Source: Rhodocyclaceae bacterium UBA5602 (GTDB lineage Bacteria > Pseudomonadota > Gammaproteobacteria > Burkholderiales > Rhodocyclaceae). From it: a DNA stretch of 31,566 nt. The stretch's first letter is position 1. Every line of letters starts with the position of its first letter. Position numbers and translations under genes: made by a program. Where the stretch lies: assembly GCA_002424865.1 (NCBI GenBank), contig DILC01000050.1, positions 1 through 31,566 on the forward strand, written 5' to 3'. The notes below the pieces were generated by a model that was given only the letters and a program-made list of their open reading frames with translations, was not told the DNA's origin and did no database searches. Positions 8,473 through 15,956 of this stretch are shown one piece after another.

Positions 8473-9745
8473 TCTATCCCTCATTTGGAAGGATTTTTTT
8501 ACCCAATTACAACATCCCGACACCATTTGGCAACTTTTGGCGCTCGCCATTGCATTAGGATTGGCAAAAGTCATTGAAGGCTTTGTACGCGAGCGCGTCG
8601 CGGCACATGCCATGCCGAATCTCGGCTTCGCCAAAAAAATTGGCCGTGGCAGCTTGAAAAGAGTGATCTTTCCGATAGCTGCATTGGTCTTTGTGGCGGG
8701 CATGCGCTGGTTGATCAAGCCCGTTGTTCACACCCCAATCCTGAGTCTCGCCTTGCCGCTGCTAGGCTCCATGGCCATTATCCGGCTAGTTTTTTACATC
8801 CTGCGGCATAGCTTTTCGCAAGCCCAATGGCTGGCTAATTTTGAGCTCATCTTCTCAGCCATCGCCTGGAGTGTGGTGGCCCTGCATATTCTGGGCATTC
8901 TGCCGGAGATGATCGAGTTTCTGGATAGCATCACCCTGCCCATCGGCAAAAATCCGCTCTCTGTCTGGCAGATCCTGCAAGGCCTGGTCACTGTAGCGGC
9001 CACCTTGCTGATTGCATTGTGGCTATCGAACACCTTTGAAGCCAGACTTAACAGTGCCACGGACATGGATACCAGCCTGCGCATGGTGCTCATCCGCATC
9101 TTGCGCGCCGTGCTCGCCATCTTGGCCATCCTCATTGCCTTGCCGCTGGTGGGCATCAACCTCACCACGCTGTCTGTCTTTGGCGGCGCGCTAGGCGTTG
9201 GCCTGGGCTTTGGCCTGCAAAAAATCGCCAGCAATTATGTATCCGGCTTCATTATTTTGCTCGACCATTCCATTCGCCTGGGCAACATCATTAGCGTAGG
9301 CGATGACCGCGGGCAAGTCACGCGCATCACCACCCGTTTTACCGTATTACGCAGCCTCACAGGCATTGAAGCAATCGTCCCGAATGAGCAGCTCATTAGT
9401 TCAGTGGTGCGCAATGAATCCTATACCGACCGGCAAGTGCGCGTCGCGCTGCCCGTGCAGGTGGGCTACGACAGCGATCTGGAACTTGCCATGCGTCTGT
9501 TAGCAGAATCCGCGGACGCCCAACCCCGCGTCATGAAAACACCTGCCGCAGATGTTTTCGTCAAGGAATTTGCCGATTCCGGCATTAACCTCGAACTGGG
9601 CTTCTGGATTGCCGACCCGGAAAACGGCTTCGGCAAGCTCCGTTCAGACATTAACCTGGCCATTTGGCATGCCTTTAAACAAAACGGCATCCAGATTCCT
9701 TATCCACAACGAGAAATACGCATCCTGGGAGAAAAAAATGGCTGA
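8462..9745 (+). CDS. MscS-type mechanosensitive ion channel
   Basis: A 427-residue small-conductance mechanosensitive channel. Several hydrophobic helices fill the first ~240 residues, followed by the pore-lining, glycine/alanine-rich helix VFGGALGVGLGFGLQKIAS and the beta domain that starts NYVSGFIILLDHSIRLGNII, with IVPNEQLISSVVRN further on, all typical of MscS proteins. The protein is longer at the N-terminus than E. coli MscS (286 residues), meaning extra membrane helices. The ATG at 8462 is chosen because it has a GAGG ribosome binding site and overlaps the upstream stop; an ATG at 8345 in the same frame lies inside the PLD gene. It overlaps rlmB by 8 bp. Role: release of solutes on osmotic downshock. 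Confidence 0.94.
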   Translation: MDNDLSLIWKDFFTQLQHPDTIWQLLALAIALGLAKVIEGFVRERVAAHAMPNLGFAKKIGRGSLKRVIFPIAALVFVAGMRWLIKPVVHTPILSLALPLLGSMAIIRLVFYILRHSFSQAQWLANFELIFSAIAWSVVALHILGILPEMIEFLDSITLPIGKNPLSVWQILQGLVTVAATLLIALWLSNTFEARLNSATDMDTSLRMVLIRILRAVLAILAILIALPLVGINLTTLSVFGGALGVGLGFGLQKIASNYVSGFIILLDHSIRLGNIISVGDDRGQVTRITTRFTVLRSLTGIEAIVPNEQLISSVVRNESYTDRQVRVALPVQVGYDSDLELAMRLLAESADAQPRVMKTPAADVFVKEFADSGINLELGFWIADPENGFGKLRSDINLAIWHAFKQNGIQIPYPQREIRILGEKNG

Positions 9746-10487
9746 AACACGCCTGATCTACGGCTTTCACGCCATTACCGCCAAACTGCGCCATGCCGCC
9801 GAAGACGTGCATGAAATCATTATCGCCGAAGGCCGCCAGGACGGCCGCATGCGCGACCTGTTAAAGCTGGCCGAAAGCTTCAAAGTGCGCGTCACGCTCT
9901 CTGACACGGCGCGCCTGGATGCCATGTCCGGCGCGGTGGGCCGAAACAGCAGCCATCAAGGCGTCGTGGCCCGTGTCTCCGCCCAGGCAAAGCATGTCAC
10001 GCTCGACGATGTGCTGGAAAACCTGCAAGAACCCGCGCTCTTGCTGGTTCTCGACAGCATTACCGACCCGCACAACCTCGGCGCTTGCCTGCGCGTGGCC
10101 GACGCCGCTGGCGCACACGCCGTGATTGCCCCCAAGGACAAAGCCTGCGGCTTGAGTGCCACCGCCATTAAAGTCGCCAGCGGCGCAGCGGATACCGTGC
10201 CTTACATTGTGGTGACCAACCTCGCCCGCTCATTGCGCGAAATGCAGGAACGGGAAATCTGGGTGATCGGCACCGCAGCCGACGCCAAACGCGAAATCTA
10301 CGCCATCGACCAAAAAGGCCCCACCGCCTGGGTGCTCGGCGCCGAAGGCAGCGGCATGCGCCGCCTGACGCAAGAGACGTGCGATGAGCTCGCCTATATC
10401 CCCATGCATGGCAGCGTGGAAAGCCTGAACGTTTCCGTTTCCGCCGGCTTGTGCCTGTTTGAAAGCCGCCGCCAGCGGCAAGCTTAA
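9738..10487 (+). CDS. rlmB: 23S rRNA (Gm2251) 2'-O-methyltransferase
   Basis: RlmB methylates the ribose of G2251 in 23S rRNA. The 249-residue protein has an N-terminal substrate-binding part (MAETRLIYGFHAI, SSHQGVVARVS) and a C-terminal SPOUT fold with the three conserved motifs: LDSITDPHNLGACLRVADAAGAH, WVLGAEGSGMRRLT and IPMHGSVESLNVSVSAG. The ATG at 9738 has a strong GGGAGA ribosome binding site and sits 8 bp inside the end of the channel gene. Family length is about 245, so the protein is complete. It is the last gene of this plus-strand run; no clear terminator follows. Confidence 0.96.
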   Translation: MAETRLIYGFHAITAKLRHAAEDVHEIIIAEGRQDGRMRDLLKLAESFKVRVTLSDTARLDAMSGAVGRNSSHQGVVARVSAQAKHVTLDDVLENLQEPALLLVLDSITDPHNLGACLRVADAAGAHAVIAPKDKACGLSATAIKVASGAADTVPYIVVTNLARSLREMQEREIWVIGTAADAKREIYAIDQKGPTAWVLGAEGSGMRRLTQETCDELAYIPMHGSVESLNVSVSAGLCLFESRRQRQA

Positions 10488-10819
10488 GCTCAGGAAAGCA
10501 TCGGATGGCCCGCTGAAAAGCCGGCGCTGATGAAGCAACTGATGAACCACCTGCCCAATAAGAAGAGGCAGGAAAGAACCCTGCCCGCGTAACTAGAGAT
10601 GCGCCACAAGGCGGTCAGGCAAAAAACGCCCAGCCTTGCAGGCCTGAAATTCCGCTTCGCAGGCAGGTCTCCTCGCCGCAGCGGATTTACAGCAAAATTC
10701 GGACTTGACTTCAAATCCCTTGGCGGATGGTCATATTTCACTTTTTTGCAACACAAAAGCAATCAGCCAGTAATATGGGTTTTCCAGAATGGATACCAAT
10801 CTAACCTCTGGAGAAACTC
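10488..10819. other. Intergenic region rlmB-olsB
   Basis: No gene is seen in these 332 bp. CCTGCC occurs at 10550-10555 and again at 10580-10585, with the complementary GGCAGG at 10567-10572 between them, so the central segment could pair with either side. No T-run follows, so this is not a standard terminator. I looked for a Pho box in front of olsB and found no pair of TGTCA half-sites at 11-bp spacing. The GGAG ribosome binding site of the next gene lies at the right end. Confidence 0.4.
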
Positions 10820-11629
10820 ATGGATGCAGACATTCAAATTCAATCCCTTCTGGCTGGCGCGCATGCAGAAGGACGCTCTGAAGTACGGCGCGAGGCGCGG
10901 GTCCGCCCGAGCTTGCGCATCAGCCTGGCGCAGCACGAGGGTGAAGTGCGCGAAGCGCAACGTCTGCGCTACAAGATTTTTGGCGAAGAAATGGGGGCGC
11001 GCTTATCCACGCGCGTGCCAGGGCATGACACGGACTTGTTCGACCCCTATTGCGACCATCTTTTGGTGCGTGATGACGCCACAGACAAAGTCGTGGGTAC
11101 GTATCGCATCCTGTCACCCGAAGCGGCCAAGCGCGTAGGCAGCTATTATTCCGAGAGTGAATTTTCGCTGACCCGCATGCAGCACCTGCGTCCACGCATG
11201 GTTGAAATCGGCCGCTCCTGCATTCATGCCGATTACCGCAGCGGCGCTGCCATTGCCCTGCTCTGGTCTGGCCTGGGGGATTACATGGTCACTCGCGGCT
11301 ACAACTATCTGATTGGCTGCGCGTCGATCAGCATGGCCGATGGCGGCCACAATGCGGCCAACATTTACCAGCAGCTCACCAGCGCCCAGCAAGCGCCGCT
11401 GGAATATCGTGTTTTCCCGCGCTATCCGCTGCCGTTTGAACACCTGGCCAATGGCCAGCCTGCCCTGATTCCCCCCTTGCTGAAAGGTTACCTGCGCGCC
11501 GGTGGCCTGGTGTGTGGCGAACCGGCTTGGGATCCGGATTTCAACACAGCTGACTTACTGCTCATGCTGCCCATGGAACGCTTGAACGCGCGCTATCAGC
11601 GTCACTTCATTGAAACACAAGCAACATGA
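10820..11629 (+). CDS. olsB: OlsB-type L-ornithine N-alpha-acyltransferase (GNAT superfamily)
   Basis: OlsB joins a 3-hydroxyacyl chain from acyl-ACP to ornithine, giving lyso-ornithine lipid, the precursor of phosphorus-free ornithine lipids. The 269-residue protein shows the signature order of the family: LRYKIFGEEMGA, FDPYCDHLLVRD, VGTYRIL, GSYYSESEFSL, MVEIGRSCIHADYR, IALLWSGLGDYM and IGCASIS. The C-terminal ~80 residues, including FPRYPLP, are also usual in betaproteobacterial members. The ATG at 10820 has a good GGAG site. The acyltransferase partner OlsA, which adds the second chain, is not in the window. The neighbours are lipid genes: two glycosyltransferases, diacylglycerol kinase and a PlcP-type enzyme. 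A related N-acyltransferase acting on another amino acid cannot be ruled out. Confidence 0.82.
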   Translation: MDADIQIQSLLAGAHAEGRSEVRREARVRPSLRISLAQHEGEVREAQRLRYKIFGEEMGARLSTRVPGHDTDLFDPYCDHLLVRDDATDKVVGTYRILSPEAAKRVGSYYSESEFSLTRMQHLRPRMVEIGRSCIHADYRSGAAIALLWSGLGDYMVTRGYNYLIGCASISMADGGHNAANIYQQLTSAQQAPLEYRVFPRYPLPFEHLANGQPALIPPLLKGYLRAGGLVCGEPAWDPDFNTADLLLMLPMERLNARYQRHFIETQAT

Positions 11630-11954
11630 TGCGTTGATTTGGGTCCCGCCTGACGCACATGGCGCCGATGAGCCGCCCCGAACCATGAACTCCATCCACT
11701 TCGTTGCGCCAAGGGCTGGCAAATGGATCCACCCCTCCCATCCGCGAGGCGAATTTCCGCCTCGCCCCCTCTCGGGGAAACGAGACACGGCCGGCTTTGC
11801 ACAGTCGGCTGCGGCGGCGCAGGCGGCGCGAATTCCCGCCTCCCTCCCATCCTTCCCTCGCGGGGAGGCTTCTATCCGGCCCGCGGCGCCCGGTTAGTAC
11901 ATGGCGCGCTTGCCCAGGTATTCCACGTTAAATTCACCCGACCCGACCCTTGCC
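11630..11954. other. Intergenic region with degenerate GC-rich palindromic repeats
   Basis: No credible gene in 325 bp. The middle contains an inverted repeat (GCGAGGCG, a 6-nt loop, CGCCTCGC, about 11744-11765) and two related blocks that each combine CTCCCATCC, a GCGAATT-CCGCCTC segment and a CCCTC-n-GGGG hairpin (about 11734-11790 and 11825-11870). Conceptual translation gives phrases such as HPRGEFPPRPLSG and SLPSFPRGEAS, typical of bacterial intergenic palindromes rather than proteins. Confidence 0.45.
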
Positions 11955-13181
11955 ATGCACGTTTTAATGTTGAGCGATGTTTACTTCCCGCGCATCAATG
12001 GTGTGTCCACTTCCATCCACACCTTTCGCCATGCACTCCATCAGCATGGGGTAAGACTCACCATTGCGGCGCCGGAGTATCCAGGACATCAGGACATCCC
12101 GCCCCCCAAGGAAGAATCGGAAAACCACACAATATCAAGCCACCCCGCTGCGTCTCACACCTCACATGAAGTGATGCGCATCGCCTCCCGGCAAGTCCCG
12201 CTCGACCCCGAAGACCGGCTCATGACGCGCGCTGGCGTCAAGGACTTTTCACGCCGTATCGCCAGCGCCGACTTTTCGCTGGTGCATGTACAAACGCCCT
12301 TTGCCGCCCATTACGCAGGCATAAAAATCGCCAAGCAACGCAGCGTGCCCGTCATTGCCACCTATCACACGCATTTTGAGGAATACTTGTTCCATTATTT
12401 GCCCATCGTGCCAAAACACGCCTTGCGGGGCCTGGCACGGCGGACGGCACGCGGGCAGTGCAATGCCCTCGATGCCATCATTGTGCCCTCGCAGCCCATG
12501 GCGGATACCTTGCGTGATTATGGCGTGACCGCCCCCATGCACGTCATTCCCACCGGCTTGCCCGACAGTCAGTTCATTCGCGGTAATGGCCTGCGTTTCC
12601 GCGCTACGCACCGCATTGGCGCGGAAAGGAAAGTTGCCTTGTTTGTTGGCCGCGCCGCGTTTGAGAAAAACATCAGTTTCTTGCTGGATGTCATCCATCA
12701 TGCCCGCGCGCAACGCCCTGACATCTTGCTCGTCATTGCCGGTGAAGGCCCCGCGCTAGAAAGCCTGCAACGCAAAAGCCGACAACTCAGCCTGCAAGAC
12801 CATGTGCGCTTTGTCGGTTATCTGCCGCGTGAAACGGGGCTTAGGGATTGCTATGCGGCAGCGGATGTATTCACCTTTGCCTCACGCACTGAAACGCAGG
12901 GTCTGGTGCTGCTCGAAGCCATGGCCGTGGGTGTGCCCGTCCTGGCGCTCCCGGCCCTTGGCGCAGCCGAAATCATCCACCCGCAACGCGGCGCTGTCGC
13001 CGCCATTGACGCGCCTGAACCCTTCGCGGGGCAATTAGTCAGCCTGCTCGACCAACCAGCAAAGCTCGCCCGGCTTGGACAGGAAGGCATTCTCTTTGCG
13101 CGCGAATGGGATGCGGCAACGCAAGCCGGACGCTTGAGCGAACTGTACCGTGCATTAGCCAAAACAAAGACTGGCGAATAA
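11955..13181 (+). CDS. Family 4 glycosyltransferase, probably acting on diacylglycerol
   Basis: A 408-residue GT-B fold glycosyltransferase. The N-terminal acceptor domain begins MHVLMLSDVYFPRINGVSTSIHTF and contains ATYHTHFEEYLFHYLPIVPK, resembling the TYHT-x2-E-x-Y segment of bacterial 1,2-diacylglycerol glucosyltransferases. The C-terminal nucleotide-sugar domain has VALFVGRAAFEKNI, the hydrophobic LLVIAGEGPALESL, and the E-x7-E region FASRTETQGLVLLEAMAVGVPVLAL. The ATG at 11955 matches the family start; an in-frame ATG at 11901 would add 18 unconserved residues. No strong Shine-Dalgarno. Its position between OlsB-type and DgkA genes supports a lipid acceptor; a mannosyl- or glucosyltransferase for another lipid is the alternative. 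It carries a dispersed 21-bp motif at 12256-12276. Confidence 0.85.
   Translation: MHVLMLSDVYFPRINGVSTSIHTFRHALHQHGVRLTIAAPEYPGHQDIPPPKEESENHTISSHPAASHTSHEVMRIASRQVPLDPEDRLMTRAGVKDFSRRIASADFSLVHVQTPFAAHYAGIKIAKQRSVPVIATYHTHFEEYLFHYLPIVPKHALRGLARRTARGQCNALDAIIVPSQPMADTLRDYGVTAPMHVIPTGLPDSQFIRGNGLRFRATHRIGAERKVALFVGRAAFEKNISFLLDVIHHARAQRPDILLVIAGEGPALESLQRKSRQLSLQDHVRFVGYLPRETGLRDCYAAADVFTFASRTETQGLVLLEAMAVGVPVLALPALGAAEIIHPQRGAVAAIDAPEPFAGQLVSLLDQPAKLARLGQEGILFAREWDAATQAGRLSELYRALAKTKTGE
12256..12276 (+). repeat. Dispersed 21-bp motif, copy B
   Basis: GTA followed by the core TCGCCAGCGCCGACTTTT, inside the first glycosyltransferase gene. It is read in a different frame from copy A (IASADF here, SPAPTF there). 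Confidence 0.85.
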
Positions 13182-13185
13182 GACG

Positions 13186-13209
13186 CAAGCCCGGGCTTTG
13201 GGCTTGTTT
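13186..13209 (+). terminator. Candidate weak terminator
   Basis: Just after the glycosyltransferase stop, CAAGCCC (13186-13192) and GGGCTTG (13200-13206) form a 7-bp stem with a 7-nt loop, followed by a short TTT run. The T-tract is poor, so termination may be partial and dgkA could still be read from upstream. Confidence 0.4.
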
Positions 13210-13284
13210 AGCCGCTTTTATTCAGCAATACGGCAATAACGCCCTATCATCTTCATCTGCTATCCAATTACATCAAAACCCATT

Positions 13285-13656
13285 ATGGAAGAAAGCCCCT
13301 TTAAGGGTCGTACCGGTCTGGTGCGCATCTGGAATGCCTTTCACTATTCGCTCGCTGGACTAAAAGCCGCCTATCGCCATGAAGATGCTTTTCGGCAAGA
13401 AATACACCTCGCCCTCGTGCTCATTCCGCTGGCCTTTTTTCTGCCCGCAAGCCCGCTCGGCCGCGCCCTGATGATCGCCAGCGTCTTGCTCGTCCTGGTA
13501 GTTGAACTGCTCAATTCAGCCATTGAAGCGACTGTTGACCGCATTTCACTGGATCATCATCGCCTCGCCAAACGCGCCAAGGATATTGGCAGTGCGGCGG
13601 TGCTGATTGCCCTCATCAATGTCGCCGCGGTCTGGCTATTGGTGCTGCTTGACTAA
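13285..13656 (+). CDS. dgkA: Diacylglycerol kinase
   Basis: DgkA phosphorylates diacylglycerol to phosphatidic acid in the inner membrane. The 123-residue protein has the expected size and layout: an N-terminal amphipathic region (RIWNAFHYSLAGLKAAYRHEDAFRQE), three membrane helices, and the catalytic signature VVELLNSAIEATVDRISLDHH followed by AKRAKDIGSAAVL. The catalytic Glu and the Asn-Ser-Ala-Ile-Glu block are intact. In this setting the enzyme can recycle diacylglycerol released by the PlcP-type enzyme encoded further downstream, and so competes with the two glycosyltransferases for the same substrate. Confidence 0.96.
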   Translation: MEESPFKGRTGLVRIWNAFHYSLAGLKAAYRHEDAFRQEIHLALVLIPLAFFLPASPLGRALMIASVLLVLVVELLNSAIEATVDRISLDHHRLAKRAKDIGSAAVLIALINVAAVWLLVLLD

Positions 13657-13688
13657 ATTTTTTTCAGCGCTCGCGCTGCTCAAGACCT

Positions 13689-13715
13689 TGTCATAAATTT
13701 GTCACAGCTTAGTCA
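13689..13715 (+). promoter_or_regulatory. PhoB box (three half-sites)
   Basis: TGTCA at 13689-13693 and again at 13700-13704, then AGTCA at 13711-13715, are spaced exactly 11 bp apart. The sequence TGTCATAAATTTGTCA closely follows the PhoB box consensus (two TGTCA half-sites 11 bp apart around an A/T-rich spacer). It lies 36-62 bp upstream of the glycosyltransferase start at 13751, a normal distance for an activator that replaces the -35 box. The -10 element is not clear. Phosphate-starvation induction of the glycosyltransferase and plcP is inferred. Confidence 0.8.
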
Positions 13716-13750
13716 TCCTTTCGCCACAGTCGCTTGGCAGACTACGAGCC

Positions 13751-15028
13751 ATGATGACATCTACCCGCCCACCTGAAAAAAGCCCATTAGCCCGATCAGC
13801 TAAGTCAAGCCCGGTCCGGCAGCAGGTTAAAAAACCCGCAAGCGCCGGGCTGCATATTGCCCTGGTGACTGAAACCTGGCGGCCGGAAATCAATGGTGTG
13901 GCCATGACGCTGGGCCGGTTAACGGATGGTCTGCGGCAAATGGGGCATCGTTTCACCCTGGTTCGCCCCAGGCAACACGCACAGGATTTGGCTGCCAAAG
14001 AAGCAAACCTGCGGGAAATACTCGTGGCAGGTTGCCCCATCCCGGGTTATCGCGGTTTGCGCTTTGGCCTGCCTGCCAAAGCGCGCTTGTTATCTGCCTG
14101 GCTAGAAGACCGTCCGGATGTGATCCAGGTCGCCACCGAAGGCCCTTTGGGCGCGTCAGCCATGGCCGCAGCGCAACAGCTGGACATCCCTATCGTGTCG
14201 GAATTTCACACCAATTTTCACGCCTACAGCCGCCACTACGGCTTTGCCTGGATAGAAGGCCTGGTCGCCATGCATTTGCGCCGCCTGCATAACAAGAGCG
14301 CCGTCACGCTAGCGCCGACTTTTGCTGTAGCCAATGAACTCACCAATGCCGGCTATAAAACCGTGCGCGTCGTGTCGCGTGGCGTGGATACGTCATTATT
14401 CAATCCACAGCGGCGGAGCGCTGCCCTGCGCGAAGCGTGGGGCGTTAAAGCGGATGAGCTGGTGGTTGCCTATGTTGGGCGGCTGGCTGCCGAAAAAAAC
14501 CTGCCCTTGGTTGTTCAGGCCTTTAACAGCATCCGCCAGGCAATACCCACCGCACGCCTGCTTTTCGTGGGCGATGGCCCCTTGCGCAGCAAACTCGAAC
14601 GCAGCGACCCAAGCTTCATTTTTGTCGGCATGCGCCGCGATGAAGATTTAGCGACGCACTACGCTTCAGCCGATTTGTTTTTATTTACCAGCCTGACCGA
14701 GACCTTCGGCAATGTCACGCTAGAAGCCCTGGCCAGCGGCCTGGCTGTGCTGAGCTACGACTGCGCGGCGGCCAGCGAGCTCATCCGCGATGGTGACAAT
14801 GGCCGCACTGTGCCAGCCAATCAGCCCCAGGCCTTCATCTCGGCAGCAACGGAACTGGCCAGAAACCCGATACAAATCCAAACGCTGCGCGAACGGGCGC
14901 ATCAAAGCGTGCGTCATCTGGATTGGGCGGAAATCAGTGGCGATCTCTCGGATGTTTTTTATCACACCATCAAGTCGCACCAACGGCAACAAAACGCTGA
15001 ACTTATTTTTCGCTTTGCGCCCGACTAA
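13751..15028 (+). CDS. Family 4 glycosyltransferase, Agt-like, in tandem with plcP
   Basis: A 425-residue GT-B glycosyltransferase of the group that includes mannosyltransferase-like and phosphate-starvation glycolipid (Agt) enzymes. Seen: HIALVTETWRPEINGVAMTL at about residue 37, SEFHTNFHAYSRHYG near residue 155, VAYVGRLAAEKNLPLV, LLFVGDGPLRSKL, and FTSLTETFGNVTLEALASGLAV with the E-x7-E pattern. The first ~35 residues are Lys/Ser/Pro-rich and unlike the family, so the protein may start slightly later. A PhoB box lies directly upstream and a PlcP-type gene follows after 50 bp, the pair arrangement known from phosphate-starvation lipid remodelling. The likely substrate is therefore diacylglycerol, the sugar donor unknown. 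Contains a 19/21 copy of the dispersed motif at 14303-14323. Confidence 0.87.
   Translation: MMTSTRPPEKSPLARSAKSSPVRQQVKKPASAGLHIALVTETWRPEINGVAMTLGRLTDGLRQMGHRFTLVRPRQHAQDLAAKEANLREILVAGCPIPGYRGLRFGLPAKARLLSAWLEDRPDVIQVATEGPLGASAMAAAQQLDIPIVSEFHTNFHAYSRHYGFAWIEGLVAMHLRRLHNKSAVTLAPTFAVANELTNAGYKTVRVVSRGVDTSLFNPQRRSAALREAWGVKADELVVAYVGRLAAEKNLPLVVQAFNSIRQAIPTARLLFVGDGPLRSKLERSDPSFIFVGMRRDEDLATHYASADLFLFTSLTETFGNVTLEALASGLAVLSYDCAAASELIRDGDNGRTVPANQPQAFISAATELARNPIQIQTLRERAHQSVRHLDWAEISGDLSDVFYHTIKSHQRQQNAELIFRFAPD
14303..14323 (+). repeat. Dispersed 21-bp motif, degenerate copy E
   Basis: 19 of 21 positions match the consensus, inside the Agt-like gene (encodes LAPTF). A weaker relative (18/21) is at 18451-18471 in glmM. 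Confidence 0.6.
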
Positions 15029-15078
15029 ACGCCTCACGCACCCGCCCACCAAGCCACCCAAACACCTCGCCTGACCGC

Positions 15079-15891
15079 ATGAAATTTCGCACGATTTTTC
15101 TCTCTGACATCCACCTCGGCACACGCGGTTGCCAAGCTGACCGGCTCCTCTCATTTTTACGCCACCATGAAGCCGAACAGCTCTTTCTAGTCGGCGACAT
15201 CATCGACTTCTGGGCGATGAAACGCAGCATCCACTGGACGCCTGCGCAAAACACCGTGGTGCAAAAAATTTTGCGCCGTGCGCGGCATGGCGAACAAGTC
15301 ATGCTCATTCCCGGCAACCACGACGAAGCCCTGCGCGAATATCATGATGTCGCCTTTGGCGACATCATGGTCGCCAAAGAGCATATCCACATCACCGCCG
15401 ATGGCCGTCGTTTCCTGATCATTCATGGTGATGATTTTGATCAAGTCACGCGTCATCACCGCTGGCTGGCAGTATTGGGCGATGTCGGTTACAACTTTCT
15501 GGTGCGCGCCAATGTGTGGCTTGCCTGGGTGCGGCGCACCTTTGGCATTGCCGATTACTGGTCATTGGCAGGCTACGCCAAACGACGCGTAAAACGCGCC
15601 GTATCGTTCATTTTTGACTTTGAAGATGCCGTCATGCACGCCGTGCGCGGCCGGGGTCTGGATGGCGTGATCTGCGGCCATATTCATAGCGCCGCGATAA
15701 AAGAAGTCGATGGCATGACTTACATCAACTGCGGCGACTGGGTAGACAGCTGTACCGCCATTGTCGAACACTTCGATGGCCGCATGGAGTTAATCCACAA
15801 TTGGCAACACATCAATGCAACACCCTCCCCTGAAGAAGAAAAAAGCCTCGAAACCGCGCTTGTCCCGCCCGATTTCAAACCAGGCCTCTAA
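15079..15891 (+). CDS. plcP: PlcP-type metallophosphoesterase (phospholipase C)
   Basis: PlcP enzymes hydrolyse phospholipids to diacylglycerol and a phosphorylated head group during phosphate starvation. The 270-residue protein carries the complete calcineurin-like metal site: SDIHLGTRGC (D-x-H), VGDIIDFW (G-D-x-x-D), IPGNHDE (G-N-H-D), IHGDDFD and GHIHSA (G-H-x-H), and ends with INCGDWVDSCTAIVEHFDGRMELI. The GCQAD continuation after the first motif and the long middle segment match the PlcP branch as I remember it from Sinorhizobium, rather than LpxH (UDP-2,3-diacylglucosamine hydrolase), which is the main alternative. It follows the Agt-like gene by 50 bp with no terminator, presumably on the Pho-controlled transcript. 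Confidence 0.85.
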   Translation: MKFRTIFLSDIHLGTRGCQADRLLSFLRHHEAEQLFLVGDIIDFWAMKRSIHWTPAQNTVVQKILRRARHGEQVMLIPGNHDEALREYHDVAFGDIMVAKEHIHITADGRRFLIIHGDDFDQVTRHHRWLAVLGDVGYNFLVRANVWLAWVRRTFGIADYWSLAGYAKRRVKRAVSFIFDFEDAVMHAVRGRGLDGVICGHIHSAAIKEVDGMTYINCGDWVDSCTAIVEHFDGRMELIHNWQHINATPSPEEEKSLETALVPPDFKPGL

Positions 15892-15956
15892 AACGAAACG
15901 ACACAATGCAAAAGCACGACAATACCCTGAAAAAATTTAAGCAAAGGACAACCTTG

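Noticed and set aside
10730..10819. Possible Pho box upstream of olsB (GTCATATTTCA)
   Set aside because: Only one half-site-like word; no second TGTCA at 11-bp spacing, unlike the clear site at 13689.
10599..11138. 179-codon plus-strand frame covering the start of olsB
   Set aside because: Different frame from the strongly supported OlsB product, which has a good ribosome binding site at 10820.
11610..11897. 95-codon plus-strand reading frame between olsB and the glycosyltransferase
   Set aside because: It overlaps the end of olsB, consists mainly of GC-rich palindromic repeat translation and matches no family.
13657..13682. Hairpin CAGCG-CTCG-CGCTG next to a T-run after dgkA
   Set aside because: The T-run precedes the stem on the plus strand, and on the minus strand an A-run follows it, so it does not form an intrinsic terminator in either direction.
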